A DNA stretch of 64,000 bases from Hippophae tibetana. Taxonomy: Eukaryota > Streptophyta > Magnoliopsida > Rosales > Elaeagnaceae. Location: NCBI GenBank assembly GCA_037013495.1, contig CM072805.1:11628601-11692600 (forward strand), written 5' to 3'. The notes beneath the pieces were generated by a model. The model ran no database searches and was not told where the DNA came from. It worked only from the letters and a program-made list of their open reading frames with translations. Of the stretch, positions 1 to 12,200 are shown in pieces; the stretch's first letter is position 1; the number at the start of each line of letters is the position of its first letter. Both the position numbers and the translations under genes were made by a program.

Positions 1-302
1 TTTTTGTCAACCATAGATAGACTATTTATTTGATAAGAATAGAAATTGAGGTGTATATTTACATATACTATATATATTTGAATTTGAGTCAAATATGTAC
101 CATTCAAATGAACTAATACTAACAATACGGTGTATTCCATTTTGTCATATTAGTATGTTAAGGTCGAAGCTTCTAAATCCGAATTGTGTAATGTTAAATT
201 CATGATTATGGACTTTTCTCATCCTTTAATTGACTTCATATCAATAAATGGTTCAAACTTATAAGTGGCATATTTGCATTTGTAATATTTAATTCAATAT
301 TT

Positions 303-310
303 TAACGTTA
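303..310. repeat. Variable dyad site, version TAACGTTA
   Basis: TAACGTTA is a perfect 8-bp palindrome near the end of half B. It is the most frequent of three versions at this monomer position and is linked to the downstream AGATTTACTTTATC and usually to the upstream TAATATTTAATTC. Confidence 0.7.
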
Positions 311-362
311 GATTTACTTTATCTCAATTGTTTAATGTTAAAATTATGGCTATCCATTTTTG

Positions 363-574
363 TCAACCATAGATAGACTATTTATTTGATAAGAATAGAA
401 ATTGATGTGTATATTTACATATACTATATTTATTTGAATTTGAGTCAAATACGGAAAATTCAAAAGAACTAATATTAACAATACGGTGTATTCCATTTTT
501 TCATATAAGTATGTTAAGGTCGAATCTTCTAAATCCCAATTGTGTAATGTTAAATTCATGATTGTGGACTTTTC
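363..574 (+). repeat. Half-monomer A (212 bp)
   Basis: Runs from the first TCAACC of the monomer to just before the second TCAACC. Its opening (TCAACCATAG, then GTGTATATTTACAT) resembles the opening of half B (TCAACCATAA, then GTGTATATTTGCAT). Its closing box (AATTGTGTAATGTTAAA at about 539 onward) resembles the closing box of B. The middle, about 70 bp from the TGAGTCA palindrome to the AAGGTCGAA block, has no clear counterpart in B and accounts for the length difference. I infer that A and B come from an ancient duplication followed by an insertion in A or a deletion in B. Confidence 0.8.
438..450. other. 13-bp odd palindrome with TGAGTCA core, once per monomer
   Basis: ATTTGAGTCAAAT is a perfect palindrome around a central G. 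Its core TGAGTCA (441-447) is identical to the AP-1/GCN4-type site bound by bZIP proteins in yeast, plants and animals. It is present in nearly every monomer of the window. Exceptions seen: GATTCAA near 59534 and 61670, CAGTCAA near 26430 and 56695, AGTAAAAT near 40672, TTAGCCAAAT near 26783, GGAGTCAAAT near 29632, and GACTCAA near 43516, 46363 and 53840. The match to the bZIP consensus is seen; binding in vivo is not shown, and the site may simply be hitchhiking in a homogenised repeat. Confidence 0.6.
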
Positions 575-718
575 TCAACCATAAATTGACTTTATATCAA
601 TAAATGGTTGAAACATATAAGGTGTATATTTGCATTTGTATTATTTAATTCAATTTTTTAACCTTAGGTTCAATTTATGTCAATTATTTAATGTTAAAAT
701 TACGGCTATCGATTTTTA
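575..718 (+). repeat. Half-monomer B (144 bp)
   Basis: The shorter half, from TCAACCATAAATTGAC to the next monomer's TCAACC. Its last 46 bp match the last 46 bp of half A without gaps; using consensus copies, 38 of 46 positions agree by hand count, and the shared core is TAATGTTAAA and TCAACCATA. B carries the imperfect hairpin and the most variable stretch of the monomer, which exists in at least six linked haplotypes (for example ATAAGGTGTATATTTGC, ATAAGGGGCATATTTTC, ATAAGTGGCATATTTGC, ATATATGGTGCATATTTG). Confidence 0.8.
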
Positions 719-2136
719 TCAACCATAGATAGACTATTTATTTGATAAGAATATAAATTGATGTGGATATTTACATATACTATATTTATTTGAATTTGAG
801 TCAAATACGGAAAATTCAAATGAACTAATATTAACAATACGGTGTATTCCATTTTGTCATATAAGTATGTTAAGGTCGAAACTTCTAAATCCCAATTGTG
901 TAATGTTAAATTCATGATTATGGACTTTTCGCAACCATAAATTGACTTCGTATCAATCAATGGTTGAAACTTATAAGGGGCATATTTTCATTTGTAATAT
1001 TTAATTCAATTTTTTAACGTTAGATTTACTTTATCTCAATTGTTTAATGTTAAAATTATGGCTATCGATTTTTGTCAACCATAGATAGACTATTTATTTG
1101 ATAAGAATAGAAATTGATGTGTATATTTACATATACTATATTTATTTGAATTTGAGTCAAATATGGACCATTGAAATGAACTAATATTAACAATACGGTG
1201 TATTCAATTTTGTCATATAAGTATTATAAGGTCGAATCTTCCAAATCCCAATTGTGTAATGTTAAATTCATGATTATGGACTTTTCGCAACCATAAATTG
1301 ACTTCGTATCAATCAATGGTTGAAACTTATAAGGGGCATATTTTCATTTTTAATATTTAATTCAATTTTTTAACGTTAGATTTACTTTATCTGAATTGTT
1401 TAATGTTAAAATTATGGCTATCGATTTTTGTCCACCATAGATAGACTATTTATTTGATAAGAATAGAAATTGATGTGTATATTTACATATACTATATTTA
1501 TTTGAATTTGAGTCAAATACGGAAAATTCAAATGAACTAATATTAACAATACGGTGTATTCCATTTTGTCATATAAGTATGTTAAGGTCGAATCTTCTAA
1601 ATCCGAATTGTGTAATGTTAAATTCATGATTATGGACTTTTCTCATCCTTTAATTGACTTCATATCAATAAATGGTTCAAACTTATAAGTGGCATATTTT
1701 CATTTGTAATATTTAATTCAATATTTTAACGTTAGATTTACTTTATCTCAATTGTTTAATGTTAAAATTATGGCTATCCATTTTTGTCAACCATAGATAG
1801 ACTATTTATTTGATAAGAATAGAAATTGATGTGTATATTTACATATACTATATTTATTTGAATTTGAGTCAAATACGGAAAATTCAAATGAACTAATATT
1901 AACAATACGGTGTATTCCATTTTTTCATATAAGTATTATAAGGTCGAATCTTCCAAATCCCAATTGTGTAATGTTAAATTCATGATTATGGACTTTTCGC
2001 AAATATAAATTGACTTCGTATCAATCAATGGTTGAAACTTATAAGGGGCATATTTTCATTTTTAATATTTAATTCAATTTTTTAACGTTAGATTTACTTT
2101 ATCTCAATTGTTTAATGTTAAAATTATGGCTATCGA

Positions 2137-4272
2137 TTTTTGTCAACCATAGATAGACTATTTATTTGATAAGAATAGAAATTGAGGTGTATATTTACAT
2201 ATACTATATATATTTGAATTTGAGTCAAATATGTACCATTCAAATGAACTAATACTAACAATACGGTGTATTCCATTTTGTCATATTAGTATGTTAAGGT
2301 CGAAGCTTCTAAATCCGAATTGTGTAATGTTAAATTCATGATTATGGACTTTTCTCATCCTTTAATTGACTTCATATCAATAAATGGTTCAAACTTATAA
2401 GTGGCATATTTGCATTTGTAATATTTAATTCAATATTTTAACGTTAGATTTACTTTATCTCAATTGTTTAATGTTAAAATTATGGCTATCCATTTTTGTC
2501 AACCATAGATAGACTATTTATTTGATAAGAATAGAAATTGATGTGTATATTTACATATACTATATTTATTTGAATTTGAGTCAAATACGGAAAATTCAAA
2601 AGAACTAATATTAACAATACGGTGTATTCCATTTTTTCATATAAGTATGTTAAGGTCGAATCTTCTAAATCCCAATTGTGTAATGTTAAATTCATGATTG
2701 TGGACTTTTCTCAACCATAAATTGACTTTATATCAATAAATGGTTGAAACATATAAGGTGTATATTTGCATTTGTATTATTTAATTCAATTTTTTAACCT
2801 TAGGTTTAATTTATGTCAATTATTTAATGTTAAAATTATGGCTATCGATTTTTATCAACCATAGATAGACTATTTATTTGATAAGAATATAAATTGATGT
2901 GGATATTTACATATACTATATTTATTTGAATTTGAGTCAAATACGGAAAATTCAAATGAACTAATATTAACAATACGGTGTATTCCATTTTGTCATATAA
3001 GTATGTTAAGGTCGAAACTTCTAAATCCCAATTGTGTAATGTTAAATTCATGATTATGGACTTTTCGCAACCATAAATTGACTTCGTATCAATCAATGGT
3101 TGAAACTTATAAGGGGCATATTTTCATTTGTAATATTTAATTCAATTTTTTAACGTTAGATTTACTTTATCTCAATTGTTTAATGTTAAAATTATGGCTA
3201 TCGATTTTTGTCAACCATAGATAGACTATTTATTTGATAAGAATAGAAATTGATGTGTATATTTACATATACTATATTTATTTGAATTTGAGTCAAATAT
3301 GGACCATTGAAATGAACTAATATTAACAATACGGTGTATTCAATTTTGTCATATAAGTATTATAAGGTCGAATCTTCCAAATCCCAATTGTGTAATGTTA
3401 AATTCATGATTATGGACTTTTCGCAACCATAAATTGACTTCGTATCAATCAATGGTTGAAACTTATAAGGGGCATATTTTCATTTTTAATATTTAATTCA
3501 ATTTGTTAACGTTAGATTTACTTTATCTCAATTGTTTAATGTTAAAATTATGGCTATCGATTTTTGTCCACCATAGATAGACTATTTATTTGATAAGAAT
3601 AGAAATTGATGTGTATATTTACATATACTATATTTATTTGAATTTGAGTCAAATACGGAAAATTCAAATGAACTAATATTAACAATACGGTGTATTCCAT
3701 TTTGTCATATAAGTATGTTAAGGTCGAATCTTCTAAATCCGAATTGTGTAATGTTAAATTCATGATTATGGACTTTTCTCATCCTTTAATTGACTTCATA
3801 TCAATAAATGGTTCAAACTTATAAGTGGCATATTTGCATTTGTAATATTTAATTCAATATTTTAACGTTAGATTTACTTTATCTCAATTGTTTAATGTTA
3901 AAATTATGGCTATCCATTTTTGTCAACCATAGATAGACTATTTATTTGATAAGAATAGAAATTGATGTGTATATTTACATATACTATATTTATTTGAATT
4001 TGAGTCAAATACGGAAAATTCAAATGAACTAATATTAACAATACGGTGTATTCCATTTTTTCATATAAGTATGTTAAGGTCGAATCTTCTAAATCCCAAT
4101 TGTGTAATGTTAAATTCATGATTGTGGACTTTTCTCAATCATAAATTGACTTTATATCAATAAATGGTTGAAACATATAAGGTGTATATTTGCATTTGTA
4201 TTATTTAATTCAATTTTTTAACCTTAGATTTACTTTATCTCAATTGTTTAATGTTAAAATTATGGCTATCGA
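2137..4272 (+). repeat. 6-monomer HOR I, copy b
   Basis: Follows copy a directly and matches it over about 2137-4066. The sixth monomer then switches to the GTATGTTAAGG/ATTGTGG haplotype, whereas copy a has GTATTATAAGG, so the last monomer is recombinant or was replaced. A T-to-G change (TTTGTTAACG near 3502) is private to this copy. Confidence 0.85.
2796..2806. repeat. Variable dyad site, version AACCTTAGGTT
   Basis: At the same monomer position, AACCTTAGGTT has five-base perfect arms (AACCT/AGGTT) around a central T. It is linked to GTGTATATTTGCATTTG upstream. It differs from the TAACGTTA version by several substitutions yet is still symmetric. Confidence 0.7.
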
Positions 4273-5060
4273 TTTTTGTCAACCATAGATAGACTATTTA
4301 TTTGATAAGAATAGAAATTGAGGTGTATATTTACATATACTATATTTATTTGAATTTGAGTCAAATTTGTACCATTCAAATGAACTAATACTAACAATAC
4401 GGTGTATTCCATTTTGTCATATTAGTATGTTAAGGTCGAAGCTTCTAAATCCGAATTGTGTAATGTTAAATTCATGATTATGGACTTTTCTCATCCTTTA
4501 ATTGACTTCATATCAATAAATGGTTCAAACTTATAAGTGGCATATTTGCATTTGTAATATTTAATTCAATATTTTAACGTTAGATTTACTTTATCTCAAT
4601 TGTTTAATGTTAAAATTATGGCTATCCATTTTTGTCAACCATAGATAGACTATTTATTTGATAAGAATAGAAATTGATGTGTATATTTACATATACTATA
4701 TTTATTTGAATTTGAGTCAAATACGGAAAATTCAAAAGAACTAATATTAACAATACGGTGTATTCCATTTTTTCATATAAGTATGTTAAGGTCGAATCTT
4801 CTAAATCCCAATTGTGTAATGTTAAATTCATGATTGTGGACTTTTCTCAACCATAAATTGACTTTATATCAATAAATGGTTGAAACATATAAGGTGTATA
4901 TTTGCATTTGTATTATTTAATTCAATTTTTTAACCTTAGGTTTAATTTATATCAATTATTTAATGTTAAAATTATGGCTATTGATTTTTGTCAACCATAG
5001 ATAGACTATTTATTTGATAAGAATATAAATTGATGTGTATATTTACATATACTATATTTA
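4273..5060 (+). repeat. HOR I, partial copy c
   Basis: A third repetition at the same 2136-bp offset. It starts with the GAAGCTTC monomer (with a private ATTTGTACC near 4367) and the TATCCATTTTT monomer at 4622, which is equivalent to 350 and 2486. In the third monomer the match stops near 5060, where the sequence switches to ATGGACCATTC. Confidence 0.75.
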
Positions 5061-7470
5061 TTTGAATTTGAGTCAAATATGGACCATTCAAATGAACTAA
5101 TATTAACAATACGGTGTATTCAATTTTGTCATATAAGTATTATAAGGTCGAATCTTCCAAAACCCTATTGTGTAATGTTAAATTCATGATTATGGACTTT
5201 TCTCAACCATAAATTGACTTTGTATCAATCAATGGTTGAAACTTATAAGGGGCATATTTTCATTTTTAATATTTAATTCAATTTTTTAACGTTAGATTTA
5301 CTTTATCTCAATTGTTTAATGTTAAAATTATGGCTATCGATTTTTGTCAACCATAGATAGACTATTTATTTGATAAGAATAGAAATTGAGGTGTATATTT
5401 ACATATACTATATTTATTTGAATTTGAGTCAAATATGTACCATTCAAATGAACTAATACTAACAATACGGTGTATTCCATTTTGTCATATTAGTATGTTA
5501 AGGTCGAAGCTTCTAAATCCGAATTGTGTAATCTTATATTCATGATTATGGACTTTTCTCATCCTTTAATTGACTTCATATCAATAAATGGTTCAAACTT
5601 ATAAGTGGCATATTTGCATTTGTAATATTTAATTCAATATTTTAACGTTAGATTTACTTTATCTCAATTGTTTAATGTTAAAATTATGGCTATCCATTTT
5701 TGTCAACCATAGATAGACTATTTATTTATAAGAATAGAAATTGATGTGTATATTTACATATACTATATTTATTTGAATTTGAGTCAAATATGGAAAATTC
5801 AAATGAACTAATATTAACAATACGGTGTATTCCATTTTTTCATATAAGTATGTTAAGGTCGAATCTTCTAAATCCCAATTGTGTAATGTTAAATTCATGA
5901 TTGTGGACTTTTCTCAACCATAAATTGACTTTATATCAATAAATGGTTGAAACATATAAGGTGTATATTTGCATTTGTATTATTTAATTCAATTTTTTAA
6001 CCTTAGGTTTAATTTATGTCAATTATTTAATGTTAAAATTATGGCTATCGATTTTTGTCAACCATAGATAGACTATTTATTTGATAAGAATAGAAATTGA
6101 TGTGTATATTTACATATACTATATTTATTTGAATTTGAGTCAAATATGGACCATTCAAATGAACTAATATTAACAATACGGTGTATTCAATTTTGTCATA
6201 TAAGTATGTTAAGGTCGAATCTTCTAAATCCCAATTGTGTAATGTTAAATTCATGATTATGGACTTTTCTCAACCATAAATTGACTTTGTATCAATCAAT
6301 GGTTGAAACTTATAAGGGGCATATTTTCATTTTTAATATTTAATTCAATTTTTTAACGTTAGATTTACTTTATCTCAATTGTTTAATGTTAAAATTATGG
6401 CTATCGATTTTTGTCAACCATAGATAGTCTATTTATTTGATAAGAATAGAAATTGAGGTGTATATTTACATCTACTATATTTATTTGAATTTGAGTCAAA
6501 TATGTACCATTCAAATGAACTAATATTAACAATACGGTGTATTCCATTTTGTCATATAAGTATGTTAAGGTCGAAACTTCTAAATCCCAATTGTGTAATG
6601 TTAAATTCATGATTATGGACTTTTCGCAACCATAAATTGACTTCGTATCAATCAATGGTTGAAACTTATAAGCGGCATATTTTCATTTGTAATATTTAAT
6701 TCAATTTTTTAACGTTAGATTTACTTTATCTCAATTGTTTAATGTTAAAATTATGGCTATCGATTTTTGTCAACCATAGATAGACTATTTATTTGATAAG
6801 AATAGAAATTGATGTGTATATTTACATATACTATATTTATTTGAATTTGAGTCAAATATGTACCATTCAAATGAACTAATACTAACAATACGGTGTATTC
6901 CATTTTGTCATATTAGTATGTTAAGGTCGAATCTTCTAAATCCCAATTGTGTAATGTTAAATTCATGATTGTGGACTTTTCTCAACCATAAATTGACTTT
7001 ATATCAATAAATGGTTGAAACTTATAAAGGGCATATTTGAATTTGTAATATTTAATTCAATATTTTAACGTTAGATTTACTTTATCTCAATTATTTAATG
7101 TTAAAATTATGGATATCGATTTTTGTCAACCATAGATAGTCTATTTATTTGATAAGAATAGAAATTGAGGTGTATATTTACATCTACTATATTTATTTGA
7201 ATTTGAGTCAAATATGTACCATTCAAATGAACTAATATTAACAATACGGTGTATTCCATTTTGTCATATAAGTATGTTAAGGTCGAAACTTCTAAATCCC
7301 AATTGTGTAATGTTAAATTCATGATTATGGACTTTTCTCAACCATAAATTGACTTCGTATCAATCAATGGTTGAAACTTATAAGGGGCATATTTGCATTT
7401 GTATTATTTAATTCAATTTTTTAACCTTAGATTTACTTTATCTCAATTGTTTAATGTTAAAATTATGGCT
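5060..7470 (+). repeat. Transitional satellite monomers between HOR I and the 8.9-kb duplication
   Basis: About seven monomers. They include another GAAGCTTC/TATCCATTTTT pair (5335 and 5690; the second has a 1-bp deletion giving TTTATTTATAAG near 5724). They also include two monomers of a class marked by ATAGTCTATTT and ACATCTACTA (6401 and 7107). Parts match 9.6-11.6 kb at an offset of 4271-4272 bp (12 monomers): 5690 with 9961 and 7107 with 11379. No gene or non-satellite sequence is present. Confidence 0.7.
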
Positions 7471-9248
7471 ATCGATTTTTGTCAACCATAGATAGACTAT
7501 TTATTTGATAAGAATAGAAATTGATGTGTATATTTACATATACTATATTTATTTGAATTTGAGTCAAATATGGACCATTGAAATGAACTAATATTAACAA
7601 TACGGTGTATTCAATTTTGTCATATAAGTATTATAAGGTCGAATCTTCCAAATCCCAATTGTGTAATGTTAAATTCATGATTATGGACTTTTCGCAACCA
7701 TAAATTGACTTCGTATCAATCAATGGTTGAAACTTATAAGGGGCATATTTTCATTTTTAATATTTAATTCAATTTTTTAACGTTAGATTTACTTTATCTC
7801 AATTGTTTAATGTTAAAATTATGGCTATCGAGTTTTGTCCACCATAGATAGACTATTTATTTGATAAGAATAGAAATTGATGTGTATATTTACATATACT
7901 ATATTTATTTGAATTTGAGTCAAATACGGAAAATTCAAATGAACTAATATTAACAATACGGTGTATTCCATTTTGTCATATAAGTATGTTAAGGTCGAAT
8001 CTTCTAAATCCGAATTGTGTAATGTTAAATTCATGATTATGGACTTTTCTCATCCTTTAATTGACTTCATATCAATAAATGGTTCAAACTTATAAGTGGC
8101 ATATTTGCATTTGTAATATTTAATTCAATATTTTAACGTTAGATTTACTTTATCTCAATTGTTTAATGTTAAAATTATGGCTATCGATTTTTGTCAACCA
8201 TAGATAGACTATTTATTTGATAAGAATAGAAATTGAGGTGTATATTTACATCTACTATATTTATTTGAATTTGAGTCAAATATGTACCATTCAAATGAAC
8301 TAATATTAACAATACGGTGTATTCCATTTTGTCATATAAGTATGTTAAGGTCGAAACTTCTAAATCCCAATTGTGTAATGTTAAATTCATGATTATGGAC
8401 TTTTCGCAACCATAAATTGACTTCGTATCAATCAATGGTTGAAACTTATAAGGGGCATATTTTCATTTGTAATATTTAATTCAATTTTTTAACGTTAGAT
8501 TTACTTTATCTCAATTGTTTAATGTTAAAATTATGGCTATCGATTTTTGTCAACCATAGATAGACTATATATTTGATAAGAATAGAAATTGATGTGTATA
8601 TTTACATATACTATATTTATTTGAATTTGAGTCAAATATGGACCATTGAAATGAACTAATATTAACAATACGGTGTATTCAATTTTGTCATATAAGTATT
8701 ATAAGGTCGAATCTTCCAAATCCCAATTGTGTAATGTTAAATTCATGATTATGGACTTTTCGCAACCATAAATTGACTTCGTATCAATCAATGGTTGAAA
8801 CTTATAAGGGGCATATTTTCATTTTTAATATTTAATTCAATTTTTTAACGTTAGATTTACTTTATCTCAATTGTTTAATGTTAAAATTATGGCTATCGAG
8901 TTTTGTCCACCATAGATAGACTATTTATTTGATAAGAATAGAAATTGATGTGTATATTTACATATACTATATTTATTTGAATTTGAGTCAAATACGGAAA
9001 ATTCAAATGAACTAATATTAACAATACGGTGTATTCCATTTTGTCATATAAGTATGTTAAGGTCGAATCTTCTAAATCCGAATTGTGTAATGTTAAATTC
9101 ATGATTATGGACTTTTCTCATCCTTTAATTGACTTCATATCAATAAATGGTTCAAACTTATAAGTGGCATATTTGCATTTGTAATATTTAATTCAATATT
9201 TTAACGTTAGATTTACTTTATCTCAATTGTTTAATGTTAAAATTATGG
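7470..9248 (+). repeat. 3-monomer (1068-bp) local duplication
   Basis: A monomer with GGACCATTGAAATG followed by one with CGAGTTTTGTCCACCATAG occurs near 7470-8180 and again 1068 bp later near 8538-9248. The CGAGTTTTG variant (near 7829 and 8897) separates this pair from the CGATTTTTG version of the same pair in HOR I (1062-1774 and 3198-3910). A private ACTATATATTTG marks the second copy near 8566. Confidence 0.75.
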
Positions 9249-12200
9249 CTATCCATTTTTGTCAACCATAGATAGACTATTTATTTGATAAGAATTGAAA
9301 TTGATGTGTATATTTACATATACTATATTTATTTGAATTTGAGTCAAATACGGAAAATTCAAATGAACTAATATTAACAATACGGTGTATTCCATTTTTT
9401 CATATAAGTATTATAAGGTCGAATCTTCCAAATCCCAATTGTGTAATGTTAAATTCATGATTATGGACTTTTCGCAACCATAAATTGACTTCGTATCAAT
9501 CAATGGTTGAAACTTATAAGGGGCATATTTTCATTTTTAATATTTAATTCAATTTTTTAACGTTAGATTTACTTTATCTCAATTGTTTAATGTTAAAATT
9601 ATGGCTATCGATTTTTGTCAACCATAGATAGACTATTTATTTGATAAGAATAGAAATTGAGGTGTATATTTACATATACTATATTTATTTGAATTTGAGT
9701 CAAATATGTACCATTCAAATGAACTAATACTAACAATACGGTGTATTCCATTTTGTCATATTAGTATGTTAAGGTCGAAGCTTCTAAATCCGAATTGTGT
9801 AATGTTAAATTCATGATTATGGACTTTTCTCATCCTTTAATTGACTTCATATCAATAAATGGTTCAAACTTATAAGTGGCATATTTGCATTTGTAATATT
9901 TAATTCAATATTTTAACGTTAGATTTACTTTATCTCAATTGTTTAATGTTAAAATTATGGCTATCCATTTTTGTCAACCATAGATAGACTATTTATTTGA
10001 TAAGAATAGAAATTGATGTGTATATTTACATATACTATATTTATTTGAATTTGAGTCAAATATGGAAAATTCAAATGAACTAATATTAACAATACGGTGT
10101 ATTCCATTTTTTCATATAAGTATGTTAAGGTCGAATCTTCTAAATCCCAATTGTGTAATGTTAAATTCATGATTGTGGACTTTTCTCAACCATAAATTGA
10201 CTTTATATCAATAAATGGTTGAAACATATAAGGTGTATATTTGCATTTGTATTATTTAATTCAATTTTTTAACCTTAGGTTTAATTTATCTCAATTATTT
10301 AATGTTAAAATTATGGCTATCGATTTTTGTCAACCATAGATAGACTATTTATTTGATAAGAATAGAAATTGATGTGTATATTTACATATACTATATTTAT
10401 TTGAATTTGAGTCAAATATGGACCATTCAAATGAACTAATATTAACAATACGGTGTATTCAATTTTGTCATATAAGTATTATAAGGTCGAATCTTCCAAA
10501 TCCCTATTGTGTAATGTTAAATTCATGATTATGGACTTTTCTCAACCATAAATTGACTTCGTATCAATCAATGGTTGAAACTTATAAGGGGCATATTTTC
10601 ATTTGTAATATTTAATTCAATTTTTTAACGTTAGATTTACTTTATCTCAATTGTTTAATGTTAAAATTATGGCTATCGATTTTTGTCAACCATAGATAGA
10701 CTATTTATTTGATAAGAATAGAAATTGATGTGTATATTTACATATACTATATTTATTTGAATTTGAGTCAAATACGGAAAATTCAAATGAACTAATATTA
10801 ACAATACGGTGTATTCCATTTTGTCATATAAGTATGTTAAGGTCGAATCTTCTAAATCCGAATTGTGTAATGTTAAATTCATGATTATGGACTTTTCTCA
10901 TCCTTTAATTGACTTCATATCAATAAATGGTTCAAACTTATAAGTGGCATATTTGCATTTGTAATATTTAATTCAATATTTTAACGTTAGATTTACTTTA
11001 TCTCAATTGTTTAATGTTAAAATTATGGCTATCCATTTTTGTCAACCATAGATAGACTATTTATTTGATAAGAATAGAAATTGATGTGTATATTTACATA
11101 TACTATATTTATTTGAATTTGAGTCAAATATGTACCATTCAAATGAACTAATACTAACAATACGGTGTATTCCATTTTGTCATATTAGTATGTTAAGGTC
11201 GAATCTTCTAAATCCCAATTGTGTAATGTTAAATTCATGATTGTGGACTTTTCTCAACCATAAATTGACTTTATATCAATAAATGGTTGAAACTTATAAA
11301 GGGCATATTTGAATTTGTAATATTTAATTCAATATTTTAACGTTAGATTTACTTTATCTCAATTATTTAATGTTAAAATTATGGATATCGATTTTTGTCA
11401 ACCATAGATAGTCTATTTATTTGATAAGAATACAAATTGAGGTGTATATTTACATCTACTATATTTATTTGAATTTGAGTCAAATATGTACCATTCAAAT
11501 GAACTAATATTAACAATACGGTGTATTCCATTTTGTCATATAAGTACGTTAAGGTCGAAACTTCTAAATCCCAATTGTGTAATGTTAAATTCATGATTAT
11601 GGACTTTTCTCAACCATAAATTGACTTTATATCAATAAATGGTTGAAACATATAAGGTGTATATTTGCATTTGTATTATTTAATTCAATTTTTTAACCTT
11701 AGGTTTAATTTATCTCAATTATTTAATGTTAAAATTATGGCTATCGATTTTTGTCAACCATAGATAGTCTATTTATTTGATAAGAATAGAAATTGGGGTG
11801 TATATTTACATCTACTATATTTATTTGAATTTGAGTCAAATATGTACCATTCAAATGAACTAATATTAACAATACGGTGTATTCCATTTTGTCATATAAG
11901 TATGTTAAGGTCGAAACTTCTAAATCCCAATTGTGTAATGTTAAATTCATGATTATGGACTTTTCGCAACCATAAATTGACTTCGTATCAATCAATGGTT
12001 GAAACTTATAAGGGGCATATTTTCATTTGTAATATTTAATTCAATTTTTTAACGTTAGATTTACTTTATCTCAATTGTTTAATGTTAAAATTATGGCTAT
12101 CGATTTTTGTCAACCATAGATAGACTATTTATTTGATAAGAATAGAAATTGATGTGTATATTTACATATACTGTATTTATTTGAATTTGAGTCAAATATG

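Larger units (their letters stand above)
1..705 (+). repeat. Two-monomer cassette: GAAGCTTC monomer followed by TATCCATTTTT monomer
   Basis: The first monomer carries the 8-bp palindrome GAAGCTTC (166-173, a HindIII site) together with GAGGTGTAT, ATGTACCATTC, CTAATACTAAC and TATTAGTATG. The next starts with TATCCATTTTT instead of TATCGATTTTT. The order is kept at every GAAGCTTC monomer I followed: near 166, 2302, 4438, 5508, 9778, 12627, 14760, 15475, 18679, 21536, 23663, 24376, 27587, 32928, 38268, 40397, 42534, 45378, 51076, 52856, 58549, 60685 and 62818. The one exception I noted is near 15660 and its copy near 24560, where the following monomer reads TATCTATTTTT. Confidence 0.75.
350..705 (+). 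repeat. Representative 356-bp monomer
   Basis: A clean example of the unit, taken from the C of ATGGCTATC to the same base of the next copy at 706. Orientation and start are arbitrary. In order it holds the start of half A (TCAACCATAG at 363), the TGAGTCA palindrome (438-450), a variable box at about 451-462, the segment GGTGTATTCC (484-493), the AAGGTCGAA/TCTTCT variable block (about 515-530), the first 46-bp duplicated box, the dyad of half B, and an AT-rich tail with a variable dyad (ACCTTAGG). Other monomers differ mainly at about nine linked variable sites, which allow monomer classes and HORs to be recognised. Confidence 0.95.
1..2136 (+). repeat. 6-monomer HOR I, copy a (2136 bp)
   Basis: Position 1 aligns with 2137 at a constant offset of 2136 bp (6 x 356). 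Shared private variants include the doubled TATA in ACTATATATATTTG (near 68 and 2204) and TCCACCATAG (near 1430 and 3566). A few single-base differences separate the copies, for example GGTTCAATTT versus GGTTTAATTT near 679/2815, and ATTACGGC versus ATTATGGC near 701/2837. The match is good to about 1930, after which the copies carry different monomer variants. Confidence 0.85.

Noticed and set aside
120-140. Promoter-like TATA elements in ACTATATTTATTTG
   Set aside because: TATA-like strings are expected at high frequency at 24% G+C, and nothing downstream is a supported gene.
445-575. A third internal sub-repeat starting at TCAAATACGG
   Set aside because: It shares TCAA and a GTGTAT about 40 bp downstream with halves A and B, but the rest does not align convincingly. 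In sequence this AT-rich the match could be chance.
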